DNA of 64,000 nt from Rosenbergiella australiborealis (lineage in GTDB: Bacteria > Pseudomonadota > Gammaproteobacteria > Enterobacterales > Enterobacteriaceae), in contig NZ_JABBFO010000011.1 in NCBI RefSeq assembly GCF_018494035.1, positions 1 to 64,000 of the forward strand, written 5' to 3'. The translations under genes were made by a program, and so were the position numbers. The notes below the pieces were generated by a model. It ran no database searches. It worked only from the letters and a program-made list of their open reading frames with translations, and had not been told where the DNA came from. Of this stretch, positions 22,396 through 31,339 are shown piece by piece. Numbering within the stretch: the stretch's first letter is position 1; every line of letters starts with the position of its first letter.

Positions 22396-23151
22396 GTGAA
22401 CCAAAGGCTGATTGTCATAGTTTCTATCATACTTTTGCTCTCAGGTATCTTAGGGATCTATTTTTCTGACTCAGATAGTACCTCCGTGGAACAAGAACCA
22501 CAGACACCGCATATTACCTACTATGTTACTAATAGAGTCATGGCAGCCGGCGAGATGGTCACGAAAGATGATTACGAAGAAAAAACAGAAGACCTTGAAG
22601 AGGGTGCCCCTGTGCCGGAAAAAGTGGAGGATGTTGTTGGGTATTATCTGACTGAATCCGTCGACGTCGGTACGAAATTAGTTCCCTCATTATTAACTAA
22701 AGATAAACCAGAATATAACACGAACAATCAGCACTTTCGATTTACCATAAATCTTAATAAACGATATGTAAATAATATAAATGGTCTCCTACCTGGTGCC
22801 CTGGTAGATGTGTATTTACGATTTGAGTCACCAAAGAGAGAACATGACAATAAGTCAACGATATATCGTGGCGAATCTGTGGTGAGAATAGTTAAGATAT
22901 TTAAAAATAAAAAATTACTGACTCCCGCACTGAAGGGAAGGATGCCCCCCGCTGATGATGAAACTAGCAATTTCACAACAAGTAGGTTACTTGATAATAA
23001 CGAAGACTATTCAGTCGATATTGAACTTAGTCGAGCGGACTTAAAGAAAATTTATCAAATAGATAATAAATATGAAATGATTATCTTTCCCGCTGATGCG
23101 AGAATTACCGATAAAAAAAATGAAAGTATCATTAAAAAAGGTAGCAAGTAA
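22396..23151 (+). CDS. rcpC: Flp pilus assembly protein CpaB/RcpC
   Basis: A periplasmic protein with one N-terminal membrane anchor (residues 5-24) and an SAF domain (about 40-105: VMAAGEMVTKDDY ... VGTKLVPSLLTK). It is followed by a RcpC-type region. In other Tad systems RcpC associates with the secretin. The start is GTG with a good AGGGG ribosome-binding site. Its stop overlaps the rcpA start. Confidence 0.88.
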   Translation: MNQRLIVIVSIILLLSGILGIYFSDSDSTSVEQEPQTPHITYYVTNRVMAAGEMVTKDDYEEKTEDLEEGAPVPEKVEDVVGYYLTESVDVGTKLVPSLLTKDKPEYNTNNQHFRFTINLNKRYVNNINGLLPGALVDVYLRFESPKREHDNKSTIYRGESVVRIVKIFKNKKLLTPALKGRMPPADDETSNFTTSRLLDNNEDYSVDIELSRADLKKIYQIDNKYEMIIFPADARITDKKNESIIKKGSK

Positions 23152-24494
23152 TGAAGAGACTCTATGCGGGAATTTCCTTAAAATCTATATTGATGATTTT
23201 AGTCATCGCATTACCTTTTTTTGCGACAGCAGAAACGATTTATCTCTCGAAAGGCACGGCAAGAACAATAAAAAGTCATGCGCCTATCGATACTGTTTTC
23301 ACTACAGATGCTAATGTCGTTAATTATAATATGATTAGCGATAACGAAGTAGTGATCTATGGCGTCGATAATGGTGAGGGAGAAATACTTATCGTACAAA
23401 ACGATATGACTCGCAATATAAAAGTCATTGTCGACCCTTTAATCGGAAAATTAGCCAAGCAGATTGAAGATCAATTTGTCGGCTCCACTATCGGCTTAAA
23501 AAAAGTGGGGGATGGCTATATTCTCACGGGGACCGCCGCTGATGAAGAAAGTCGTGATGCGATCTATCAAATCGTTGGCGAGGCATTAGGCTTAGAACGA
23601 ATTGAGGTAAAAACCAAATTTACCAGCGAAACGACCGGCTTTGAACAGGATAACATCCCTTATTTAAGTCAATACAGCTATCGTAAGTTACAAAATAAAA
23701 TGACCCTCCCTTTTGCTAACCAGGTCAACGTCAAAGTTTCTATCGTCGAGTTAAACAGAAACTACAGCGATGCCTTAGGGATAGAGTGGGGGCAGGCGAT
23801 GGATGTCGGAAGCTTCGTATTAAATAAGCTCAAGTTCAATGCCACACAGCTCACCTCTGTGATCAATGCACTAGGCAATGAATCCGTTGCAAGGGTATTG
23901 GCTGAACCTAACCTTTCTGTCTTGTCAGGGGAAACGGCTGACTTCCTCGTCGGCGGAGAGATCCCTGTGTTAACGAGTTCCTCTAATGGTAGTAGCGTCG
24001 AATATAAAGAAGTGGGTATTAAGATGTTAGTGGCGGCCAAGGTTGAGAATAGCCAGAAAGTACGGCTGACGCTCTCACAAGAGGTGAGTAATGTCGATAG
24101 TAACAACGTCACCAAAACCAACGAATTACTTTTACCCGCCATTAAGTCACGGAAATCGCGCACGACAATTGAACTCGCAGATGGTGAAAGCTTTGTGTTG
24201 GCCGGGTTACTGAGTGAGTCGGAAAAAGAAGTTTTAAAGAAAATTCCGTATATCGGGGATATACCTGTACTCGGCGCATTTTTTCGTTCGACATCCTCAC
24301 AGCGCGAGCGCACTGAGCTGGTGGTCGTGGCAACAGTGAATTTGGTACGCCCTATCTCATCATCGCAAGTCTCATTACCTAACTGGCAAAGAAGCACATT
24401 GCTAGAACGCTATTTAAATATCGGCAGTTCAGGCAGCCACACCTCTAAAAAAGCGGTTGTCGATTTTCTCGAACAGGGAGGTTTTATTTACTGA
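23151..24494 (+). CDS. rcpA: outer-membrane secretin RcpA/CpaC
   Basis: This forms the outer-membrane channel through which the Flp pilus passes. A signal peptide (to about residue 26, ATAE) is followed by the pilus-assembly N-terminal domain, a BON-like segment and a C-terminal secretin domain. The secretin domain carries VLAEPNLSVLSGETADFLVGGEIPV and the late motif IPYIGDIPVLGAFF. Length 447 aa. Overlaps rcpC by 1 base and the next gene by 1 base. Confidence 0.92.
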   Translation: MKRLYAGISLKSILMILVIALPFFATAETIYLSKGTARTIKSHAPIDTVFTTDANVVNYNMISDNEVVIYGVDNGEGEILIVQNDMTRNIKVIVDPLIGKLAKQIEDQFVGSTIGLKKVGDGYILTGTAADEESRDAIYQIVGEALGLERIEVKTKFTSETTGFEQDNIPYLSQYSYRKLQNKMTLPFANQVNVKVSIVELNRNYSDALGIEWGQAMDVGSFVLNKLKFNATQLTSVINALGNESVARVLAEPNLSVLSGETADFLVGGEIPVLTSSSNGSSVEYKEVGIKMLVAAKVENSQKVRLTLSQEVSNVDSNNVTKTNELLLPAIKSRKSRTTIELADGESFVLAGLLSESEKEVLKKIPYIGDIPVLGAFFRSTSSQRERTELVVVATVNLVRPISSSQVSLPNWQRSTLLERYLNIGSSGSHTSKKAVVDFLEQGGFIY

Positions 24495-24940
24495 TGATGA
24501 ACTTACTCAAAAAAATAATAGTGGGAACGACCCTGTCCCTTTCACTCAGTACACTATGCTCGGCGAGTGATTATATCTTTAATGTTCAGGGCCGCAGCGA
24601 TATAGAGCAGGAAATTAGCGTCGCGAAGATACTGCCTTTTTATCAATACCTGCATGGTGCAATAGAAATTCAATGGGCAAATCCTGAACTCCTTAGCTCT
24701 GTAAATAAACTGGCCTTGTTGTTAGAGAAAGAAGGGGTGCGTAAACAAGATATTGTCCGCAATTTCTCTCAGAGTATGGCATACAAAAACCACACCCGTG
24801 ATTCTATTACGCTGGTACTTAAAACCTCTAAAACAAGTACCCACTGCGCCCCCTATAACCTCCGCACGCCTTTTAAGGTGATGGGCGAAGAGAGTTGTGC
24901 AATCAATGACAATCTTGATGCGATGAAAATACGCAGATAA
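24494..24940 (+). CDS. RcpB/CpaD-like pilus assembly protein
   Basis: A 148-residue secreted protein with a cleavable signal (to about ALCSAS). It occupies the rcpB slot between rcpA and tadZ. Its C-terminal SCAINDNLDAMKIRR recalls the CA..xNLAAMV motif of CpaD family proteins, which assist the secretin. Overall similarity is not strong enough for a firm family call, so I assign it by position and this motif. Confidence 0.6.
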   Translation: MMNLLKKIIVGTTLSLSLSTLCSASDYIFNVQGRSDIEQEISVAKILPFYQYLHGAIEIQWANPELLSSVNKLALLLEKEGVRKQDIVRNFSQSMAYKNHTRDSITLVLKTSKTSTHCAPYNLRTPFKVMGEESCAINDNLDAMKIRR

Positions 24941-24969
24941 TCTGACAACGGGTAACACAAGGATGAATT

Positions 24970-26094
24970 ATGTTACTTTTCTCCGAAAATACTAAACAAG
25001 ATGACTCACTGGGCGATTCCATACTCGTTGTCACACCCGATCTGGGGAGAATGGAAAAGGTATGTGAACAATTATCTCTCCGCGATGTGGGAACGGTTAA
25101 GCAGTTTCATGGCGATATACGACAATTAGATCAATTTGAAGACACCGCTAATACCGATTGTATTATTTTCGATGCTTCGGAGCTTGATTCGCCTGATAGC
25201 GTTATCGATATTATCGATCTACAGTTATCAAAAAATGTAACTAAAATAGCCTTTAGTACTAAGGACTCACTCCTCTTAGCCGAGGAATTTCTAAAAAAAG
25301 AGATCCATTACTGTCACTATCCAACCCAAATTAATCGTATTGGTAGTTTAGTCCAAAACGATACGCAGCAATCTGTCGCAATCGGCAACAGTGCAGTACG
25401 CATTACCCTATTAGGCTGTAAGGGGGGCGTAGGCAATTCAATGCTGAGTTACCATGCTGCGCAATTTATTGCTAATAAACGCCAATCTTCTACCTTACTG
25501 GTACAGGGTGCCTTTGGAAGTAAAAATTTAGATTTAATTTCTAAGGTCGCTATCTCTAATGAAGTCACTCTTTTAGAGAAGAACCTATCAGCCTTATATG
25601 AAGAGCGAAGTGGGGCTTGGCAATATTACAACTCAGTCTACGACAATTACGAATGTATTATTTTCGATTTTTCTGCTTATAACGCCGCTGATGAGAATAT
25701 TGAAAATGTATTAACCCATACCGATTGCTTGTTATTGGTGTGTGATAGGGATCTCTCATCGGTAAGAACCGCGAAGAAAATTATCGAAGCCAATAATCAC
25801 TTAATGAATAGTAATAATGGCGTACGGCGAATCTATGTCTGCCATAACCAACACCACAGTAAAGTTAATGGAGAAATCAGTAGTCAGGAGGTTAGCGGAC
25901 TATTAGGAAAACCCGTTGATGTGACTATCCCTTATCTTTTAAAGCCCGGTGACCCTTCGTTAGTGCTTAATTTTCAAGGAAAAAACCATCAGCATTTAGA
26001 GTCCTTATGTAATTTACTGCTAGGAAGAAAAAATAAACACCAGGAAAAAATAAGTTTATTTGACTCAATAAAAAAAATAACAGGAAGAGGGTAA
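24970..26094 (+). CDS. tadZ: TadZ/CpaE pilus localisation protein
   Basis: TadZ is a MinD/ParA-like protein that places the Tad apparatus at a pole. An N-terminal receiver-like domain (about 15-130) precedes a P-loop domain. The deviant Walker A reads KGGVGNSM at 151-158: the signature Lys151 is kept, but the second lysine is Asn156, so ATP binding or hydrolysis may be altered. Substitutions here also occur in other TadZ proteins. Length 374 aa; tadA starts 6 bp after its stop. Confidence 0.88.
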   Translation: MLLFSENTKQDDSLGDSILVVTPDLGRMEKVCEQLSLRDVGTVKQFHGDIRQLDQFEDTANTDCIIFDASELDSPDSVIDIIDLQLSKNVTKIAFSTKDSLLLAEEFLKKEIHYCHYPTQINRIGSLVQNDTQQSVAIGNSAVRITLLGCKGGVGNSMLSYHAAQFIANKRQSSTLLVQGAFGSKNLDLISKVAISNEVTLLEKNLSALYEERSGAWQYYNSVYDNYECIIFDFSAYNAADENIENVLTHTDCLLLVCDRDLSSVRTAKKIIEANNHLMNSNNGVRRIYVCHNQHHSKVNGEISSQEVSGLLGKPVDVTIPYLLKPGDPSLVLNFQGKNHQHLESLCNLLLGRKNKHQEKISLFDSIKKITGRG

Positions 26095-26100
26095 TATAAG

Positions 26101-27375
26101 GTGGCGGATAAGTACGAAGACATAGCTAAACAATTACGTGGTCTAGTTCTGCCTGAGCTGGATATCGATTTAGTCGAAAACTTACTCAGTGATCGGGTGG
26201 GGTTAATTCGCGAGATCTCGAAAACGATCCAACGAGTCAGTATCGAGCGCAACCTCTACCTCCCCTCAGAGAATACGCAAATATTAGCGATTGCTGTCGC
26301 AGATGAAATTCTCGGCGTCGGCCCGCTACGTGAACTGATGGAGGATCCCAGCGTCAGCGATATTTTGGTCAATGGCCCTGAAAAAATCTTCGTGGAACGC
26401 AGTGGTAAGCTGGTACGCACCAATAAGCGATTTATCGACAATCAGCAGTTGACCGAGATAGCGAAACGCTTAGTAAACCGCGTCGGCCGGCGCATCGACG
26501 AATCACAACCGTTAGTCGACGCACGAATGAGCGATGGCAGCCGGTTAAATGTTGTTATCAATCCGGTCGCACTGGATGGAACCTCCATCTCAATTCGTAA
26601 GTTTAGTAATGTCTCTAGAACACTGAAGGATCTAGTGAATTGGGGGGCGATGAATGAGCAGATGGCCAATTTTCTCGCCCTCGCGGTCAGTTGTCAGGCG
26701 AATATTATTATCTCTGGAGGAACCGGCTCCGGGAAAACGACGCTGTTAAATGCCTTATCTCGTCATATTAATAGCGATGAAAGGGTGATCACGCTGGAAG
26801 ATGCCGCCGAATTAAAATTACAGCAAGAGCACGTTGTCAGGCTCGAAACCAAAATGGCGGGTATTGAAAGCAGTGGGCAGGTGACTATGCGTGACCTCAT
26901 GATCAATACCTTACGGATGAGGCCGGATCGCATTATCGTCGGTGAGTGTCGGGGGGGAGAGACGTTCGAGATGTTACAGGCGATGAATACCGGCCACGAT
27001 GGTTCGATGACCACCCTACATGCCAACTCCCCGCGCGATGCCGTAGCGCGGCTTGAAAATATGGTGATGATGGCCGGGTTGAATCTTCCTTTAGAAGCGA
27101 TTCGACGTAACATCAGTTCGGCGGTCAACTTAATCGTACAAGCTAACCGACTCCATGATGGATCGCGTAAGATTACTCATATTGCAGAGATTATGGGGCT
27201 AGAAGGGGAAACCATCATCCTGCAAGAAATATTCTCCTTTCAGATAGGTGAGTCCTCCTCGGGCAAAGTGAGTGGTAAGTTTGTTACCCCAGGACTCTCT
27301 ACTCGGTCAAACATTTATAGCCGTGCCAAAATGCATTCAAAAGATCCCTATTTGAAACAGATATTTGGTCAATGA
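26101..27375 (+). CDS. tadA: TadA/CpaF secretion ATPase
   Basis: The hexameric ATPase that powers Flp pilus assembly. The conserved N-terminal DILVNGPEKIFVERSGKL (about 87-104) leads into the Walker A GGTGSGKTT (206-214). An Asp box ITLEDAAELKL and His-box region TGHDGSMTTLHANSPRDA follow. Length 424 aa. The start is GTG with AAGG upstream. Confidence 0.95.
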   Translation: MADKYEDIAKQLRGLVLPELDIDLVENLLSDRVGLIREISKTIQRVSIERNLYLPSENTQILAIAVADEILGVGPLRELMEDPSVSDILVNGPEKIFVERSGKLVRTNKRFIDNQQLTEIAKRLVNRVGRRIDESQPLVDARMSDGSRLNVVINPVALDGTSISIRKFSNVSRTLKDLVNWGAMNEQMANFLALAVSCQANIIISGGTGSGKTTLLNALSRHINSDERVITLEDAAELKLQQEHVVRLETKMAGIESSGQVTMRDLMINTLRMRPDRIIVGECRGGETFEMLQAMNTGHDGSMTTLHANSPRDAVARLENMVMMAGLNLPLEAIRRNISSAVNLIVQANRLHDGSRKITHIAEIMGLEGETIILQEIFSFQIGESSSGKVSGKFVTPGLSTRSNIYSRAKMHSKDPYLKQIFGQ

Positions 27376-27376
27376 T

Positions 27377-28309
27377 ATGAAACAGATCTCGCTCATTTTA
27401 ATTGTTCTCGCATTTCTTTTTTTTATGATGGTCGTCATTCGGAATAGAACGACACGCAATGCTTTTACTAAGGGAGACGACCGTAAAAATATGCTCATGA
27501 CATTACTTGGGCAAAATTCGGCGGAGAAAAGTGATGAATCTCTAAATTTTATTATTTTACGAAAAATCAATGATACCCTATTTAAAATTAAGCATGTCTT
27601 TATTGCAGATAACTTTTATGACTTTGTGAAAAGGTTAGCGGTACCTCTAGTTTTTATCATTGCTGTCGAAGCCATAAATGTAAATTTTTTTCATTTTCCA
27701 AGCGTACCTATTGCGCTAGTCTTAACGCCGATAAGCTATATTTTTTGGTACAAGATGCTATTGAAAAAAAGGAAGAAAATATTTGAAGTCGATTTCACAG
27801 AATCTATTTCATCCATAAACGGTGCTATCTCGTCCGGACGTACATTTCTACAGGCAATGGATGATTATAGTCGTAATAATACTAATAAGTTGGCGAAAGA
27901 GTTTGGGATTATTACCCGTCGTTTAAACTTTGGTGATAGCCCTGAAGTGGTGTTTCTCGATTCTTGGAAGGTTTACCCCTATAAAGAATATTATTTCTTT
28001 ATTGTTGCGATACTGCTTAATATTAATAGTGGTGGCCGACTGCGCGAAGTATTGGGGAAACTACAACGTTCCTTAGCGAATAATACGGCGATGGAAAAGA
28101 AAATGCTGACCCTGACGTCAGAAATGCGAATGGCATCAAAAATTACCGCAGCGATACCGTTTCTTTTCCTTATCTTACTCAAGTTTATTAGTGAAGATAA
28201 TTTTAATTTTATTTTTGAGGACCCCCGCGGAAATATACTTCTCTATTATTTATTAGGCAGCGTTGGTGTGGGTACTTTAATAATTAAATTCCTAATGAGG
28301 AAAATATAG
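27377..28309 (+). CDS. tadB: TadB inner-membrane platform protein
   Basis: TadB with TadC forms the inner-membrane platform on which the TadA ATPase acts. It has an N-terminal membrane segment, a second pair near the middle, a cytoplasmic T2SSF domain (FTESISSINGAISSGRTFLQAM; REVLGKLQRSLANNTAMEKKM) and C-terminal helices. I use ATG at 27,377, one base after the tadA stop; a TTG at 27,365 would overlap tadA. Length 310 aa. Confidence 0.9.
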   Translation: MKQISLILIVLAFLFFMMVVIRNRTTRNAFTKGDDRKNMLMTLLGQNSAEKSDESLNFIILRKINDTLFKIKHVFIADNFYDFVKRLAVPLVFIIAVEAINVNFFHFPSVPIALVLTPISYIFWYKMLLKKRKKIFEVDFTESISSINGAISSGRTFLQAMDDYSRNNTNKLAKEFGIITRRLNFGDSPEVVFLDSWKVYPYKEYYFFIVAILLNINSGGRLREVLGKLQRSLANNTAMEKKMLTLTSEMRMASKITAAIPFLFLILLKFISEDNFNFIFEDPRGNILLYYLLGSVGVGTLIIKFLMRKI

Positions 28310-28310
28310 T

Positions 28311-29153
28311 ATGGTTATCTTCCTTATTATGATTATCATTCCATCTATTGTGGTTCTGTCCTTCATTATGCGTAAGGCCAGACAATCCGCCATTGAAAAA
28401 AGTATGACCCTGGTTGATGCAAAAACCCAGGAATTAAAAATACAGGAACATAAAGATCATTACGAAACCGAAGCCGTACTCGGGCAAAACAGCCAGACGT
28501 TAAACCTCTATCGACGTATTGACGCAAGTTTTATTCTCAAAATCGGGCTAGCGATCATGTTAACTGTGTTGGGAATAGTCGTAAGCCAGTTGATGGGGTG
28601 GGAGTTAGCGGGTAGCGATTATGTGGTAGTCGGGATTATTAGTTTAGTGATAACTATCGTCTTACCCAGTACCCTTAGGGCGATGTATGTCAAAAAGCGG
28701 GTCAAAAAATTAACGGCTGAGCTGCCTTGGATGATCGATCTTTTGGCGGTGAGTATTCAATGTGGGATGACCCCTGAGCAGGCGTTCAAATTCTTAGCGA
28801 CAAAAATGTCAGGAATTAATCCTGACTTCGTTCCCTTTTTACAGCGTTTAGTCAGACGTACCGAGATGAGCGGTTTAAGTAATGCGCTGTATCACTTTAG
28901 TCGAGAAATTCCCTCGACGGAGACGCGGCTATTCTGCGCCATGCTTGAACAGAGCTTACAATACGGTTCATCGCTCTATGAACAACTCATGGAGCTGTCA
29001 CGAGAGATACGCGAAATTCAGTTACTGGCCACCGAAGAAAATATCGGAAAGTTGTCGGCGAAAATGAGCGTGCCATTAATACTCTTTTTTATGTTTCCCG
29101 TTGTTATTATCGTTGCCGCACCAGGCATTATGAGGGTTTTCTCTAATGGTTAA
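28311..29153 (+). CDS. tadC: TadC inner-membrane platform protein
   Basis: The second platform protein, with a T2SSF domain (LPWMIDLLAVSIQCGMTPEQAF through LREIQLLATEEN-type helices) and about four membrane segments. Length 280 aa. It starts one base after tadB and overlaps tadD by 8 bp. Confidence 0.9.
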   Translation: MVIFLIMIIIPSIVVLSFIMRKARQSAIEKSMTLVDAKTQELKIQEHKDHYETEAVLGQNSQTLNLYRRIDASFILKIGLAIMLTVLGIVVSQLMGWELAGSDYVVVGIISLVITIVLPSTLRAMYVKKRVKKLTAELPWMIDLLAVSIQCGMTPEQAFKFLATKMSGINPDFVPFLQRLVRRTEMSGLSNALYHFSREIPSTETRLFCAMLEQSLQYGSSLYEQLMELSREIREIQLLATEENIGKLSAKMSVPLILFFMFPVVIIVAAPGIMRVFSNG

Positions 29154-29877
29154 ATTGCTATTAATTCCGCTATTTCTCTTTTCTTCCGTGGTGATGACCA
29201 GTGCGTGTAGCAGTGGGAATGCAACATCATTTAAAAAAAATCCCTTGGCAAATGAAAGTCTGCTCCTTAAGGTGAAAAATTACTCTGGACTGATTAAGAT
29301 TAAACGCGATGAACTTAAAAAAAATAATAATCCAAAGGTTCGTTATGAACTGGCTAATTATTATTATCTCTCGCAAGATTATCGATCGTCGATGTATTAC
29401 CTTACTCCTTTGTTAGCCTCTGGTGCATCCGCGGATATTTATCTTTTACAAGCAAAGAATCTGGCGGCATTAGGGGAATATAAAAAGTCACTGAGCTTTG
29501 TTGATATTGCATTGAGTAAACAGCGTAATAATGCACAAGGATTAAATTTAAAAGGGGTAATCCAAGCGCAAATGGGGGAGTTGGATGCAGCCTTGTCCTC
29601 CTTTACACAAGCGAGAGCGAGCTACGAAAAAGAAGAGGATGTCGTGAATAATATGGCAATGATTTATATTATTCAGAAAAAATATACTGAGGCAGTACAA
29701 CTGCTTCTCCCTATCTATTTGCGTGGATACAGCAATCCACAGCTTGAACATAATCTTATTTTTGCTTTAGCGAAGAGCGGAGACTTACGGTATGCCAAAG
29801 ATATTATGAAAAAAAGAAACTTTTCCAAACATCCTGATCTACTCGCGACCGACCTATTTAATGTGCAAACTTTTTAA
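29146..29877 (+). CDS. tadD: TadD-like TPR lipoprotein
   Basis: A 243-residue protein with a lipoprotein-type signal ending near Cys21 (MTSACSS). It continues with tetratricopeptide-like helical repeats (RYELANYYYLSQDYRSSMYYL, then a QGLNLKGVIQAQMGELDAAL-type unit and a NNMAMIYIIQKKYTEAVQLL-type unit). TadD is thought to act as a pilotin-like factor for the secretin. The lipobox is slightly atypical (Thr at -3). Confidence 0.85.
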   Translation: MVKLLLIPLFLFSSVVMTSACSSGNATSFKKNPLANESLLLKVKNYSGLIKIKRDELKKNNNPKVRYELANYYYLSQDYRSSMYYLTPLLASGASADIYLLQAKNLAALGEYKKSLSFVDIALSKQRNNAQGLNLKGVIQAQMGELDAALSSFTQARASYEKEEDVVNNMAMIYIIQKKYTEAVQLLLPIYLRGYSNPQLEHNLIFALAKSGDLRYAKDIMKKRNFSKHPDLLATDLFNVQTF

Positions 29878-29880
29878 AGG

Positions 29881-30387
29881 ATGTCAATGATGCAACGGTG
29901 GTACCGGAAGTTATTCGCCCAGGATGGCGTGATTTCGATAGAGTTTTCGTTTCTTTATATAATATTTGTTGCCTTCGTATTTATTATATTTGAAATCAAT
30001 AAATTTATATTCATTATTACCGCTATGGATTATTCGCTCTCTGAGGCGGCACGTAATAGTGCATATCGAGATAATAGTACTTCGGTTGTCGATTATCAGC
30101 AGGTATTTGACGAGTACTTTTTTAGTCAGAATGCCTTTTGGAGTATGTTTATTAATCCAGAAGATATTAAAGTCGAGGCGAGTTTTTGCAGTACCGTCAA
30201 TGAGGTTATTAAAGGTCATTGCTCATCGCTTTATAACAGTAAAAAGAGGCTTGCGCTGTACTCAGTCAGCTATCAATACCGGCCTTTAAAAATAATCAGT
30301 CAGGTCGCGTGGTCAGAGTCGTTATTCAGTCAGTTGGATGGGCTATTGACTCGTAAGGTTACTTATATGATTGAGTCGTCGAGGTAA
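29881..30387 (+). CDS. tadE: TadE pseudopilin
   Basis: A minor pseudopilin processed by TadV. The site QDG|VISIEFSFLYI has cleavage after Gly16, Glu at +5 and Phe at +6, followed by a single hydrophobic helix. The remainder (168 aa total) is periplasmic with two cysteines (SFCSTVNEVIKGHC). It starts 3 bases after tadD. Confidence 0.88.
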   Translation: MSMMQRWYRKLFAQDGVISIEFSFLYIIFVAFVFIIFEINKFIFIITAMDYSLSEAARNSAYRDNSTSVVDYQQVFDEYFFSQNAFWSMFINPEDIKVEASFCSTVNEVIKGHCSSLYNSKKRLALYSVSYQYRPLKIISQVAWSESLFSQLDGLLTRKVTYMIESSR

Positions 30388-30389
30388 GG

Positions 30390-30956
30390 ATGCTAGCGAG
30401 AATATATTCAGTCGTTAAGGATACTCGGGGAAGTATCGTGGTCGAGGCCGCCTTTATCTTCTCTTTTTTGTCGATTATCACGGTCGCCAGCTTGGAATAT
30501 GGCTTCTGGCTTGCGGCAAAAAGCCAAGCGGAGCGGGTCAATTACTCGTTAGCCTCGTTGGTACGGGAAAGAACGCAATTCTATGGTAAGCGAGAGAGCT
30601 TTTCTAATGATGATATTAAACAGCTTTATGAGTTAGCGAAATCCCTTACCTATCATCGTTACGACAAAGAGTTATGCCTTCGTGTGGAATCAATTGGTTT
30701 CACTCCTGCGCTAAAAAAGACAATTAGCTATCAACAAAAATTGGATTACGGCTCGACACTTTGTAATAGCATCACTACGCCTCCGCTTAAAAACAGTATT
30801 GAATTTTCGCCCTTTAGCAGTCGTCAGCGCTGGTTACCGCTGTATCAGGTCACCCTGATCTTGCCAACGCCTAAAGGAACGCTGCACCAATTGCTTAAAA
30901 GTGTCGATCTCCTTCCTGAGTCTGTCTCGGCCTATACCATCCTGTTGGCTCGCTAA
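30390..30956 (+). CDS. tadF: TadF pseudopilin
   Basis: The second minor pseudopilin. The motif TRG|SIVVEAAFIFSF has cleavage after Gly14 and Glu19 at +5. The following WLAAKSQAERVNYSLASLVRERTQFY is the characteristic TadF block. Length 188 aa, start two bases after tadE. Confidence 0.88.
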   Translation: MLARIYSVVKDTRGSIVVEAAFIFSFLSIITVASLEYGFWLAAKSQAERVNYSLASLVRERTQFYGKRESFSNDDIKQLYELAKSLTYHRYDKELCLRVESIGFTPALKKTISYQQKLDYGSTLCNSITTPPLKNSIEFSPFSSRQRWLPLYQVTLILPTPKGTLHQLLKSVDLLPESVSAYTILLAR

Positions 30957-30958
30957 CC

Positions 30959-31339
30959 ATGAATAGGCTATGGCTCTTTGGGGTACTGCTCTTTTTATTC
31001 GGCTTCGGGGCAGATGCCGGAAAGGTGCAGGGAAGGGTAGAGTGTTTCGTTTTTATCGATGCAGCGATACCCGAGCAGCTCGCGTTATTTAAACAATTTA
31101 ATCGTGAATATTATTTGAGTCCGACATTGCAACGGTTAGGCTCGATGACGTTTATTAATATCGGCCTACAGCCGCTGGCCAATACCACAACCGTACCCCT
31201 CATCAACGATACGACGGGGATCTGGGTACGAAAATTTAAACCGCAAAGTTTACCTGCGATGTTTTCGATGTACCAAGGCAAGCCTATTCAACAGGCGCTC
31301 AAGGATACTAGGGAGATAAGACAATGCTTACAAGGATAG
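30959..31339 (+). CDS. small secreted protein of unknown function in the Tad operon
   Basis: I do not recognise this 126-aa protein. It has a signal peptide (about 1-20, ending GADA). The mature part runs CFVFIDAAIPEQLALFKQF ... TTVPLINDTTGIWVRKF ... SLPAMFSMYQGK and has two cysteines (about residues 29 and 123). The pattern loosely resembles a thioredoxin fold or TrbC-like periplasmic protein, a weak guess. It lies between tadF and the tadG-like gene, overlaps the latter by 16 bp, and so is surely part of the operon. Confidence 0.7.
   Translation: MNRLWLFGVLLFLFGFGADAGKVQGRVECFVFIDAAIPEQLALFKQFNREYYLSPTLQRLGSMTFINIGLQPLANTTTVPLINDTTGIWVRKFKPQSLPAMFSMYQGKPIQQALKDTREIRQCLQG

Noticed and set aside
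23762-24397. Long minus-strand frame of 211 codons opposite rcpA
   Set aside because: It is antisense to the well-supported secretin gene and its composition is that of a mirror frame.
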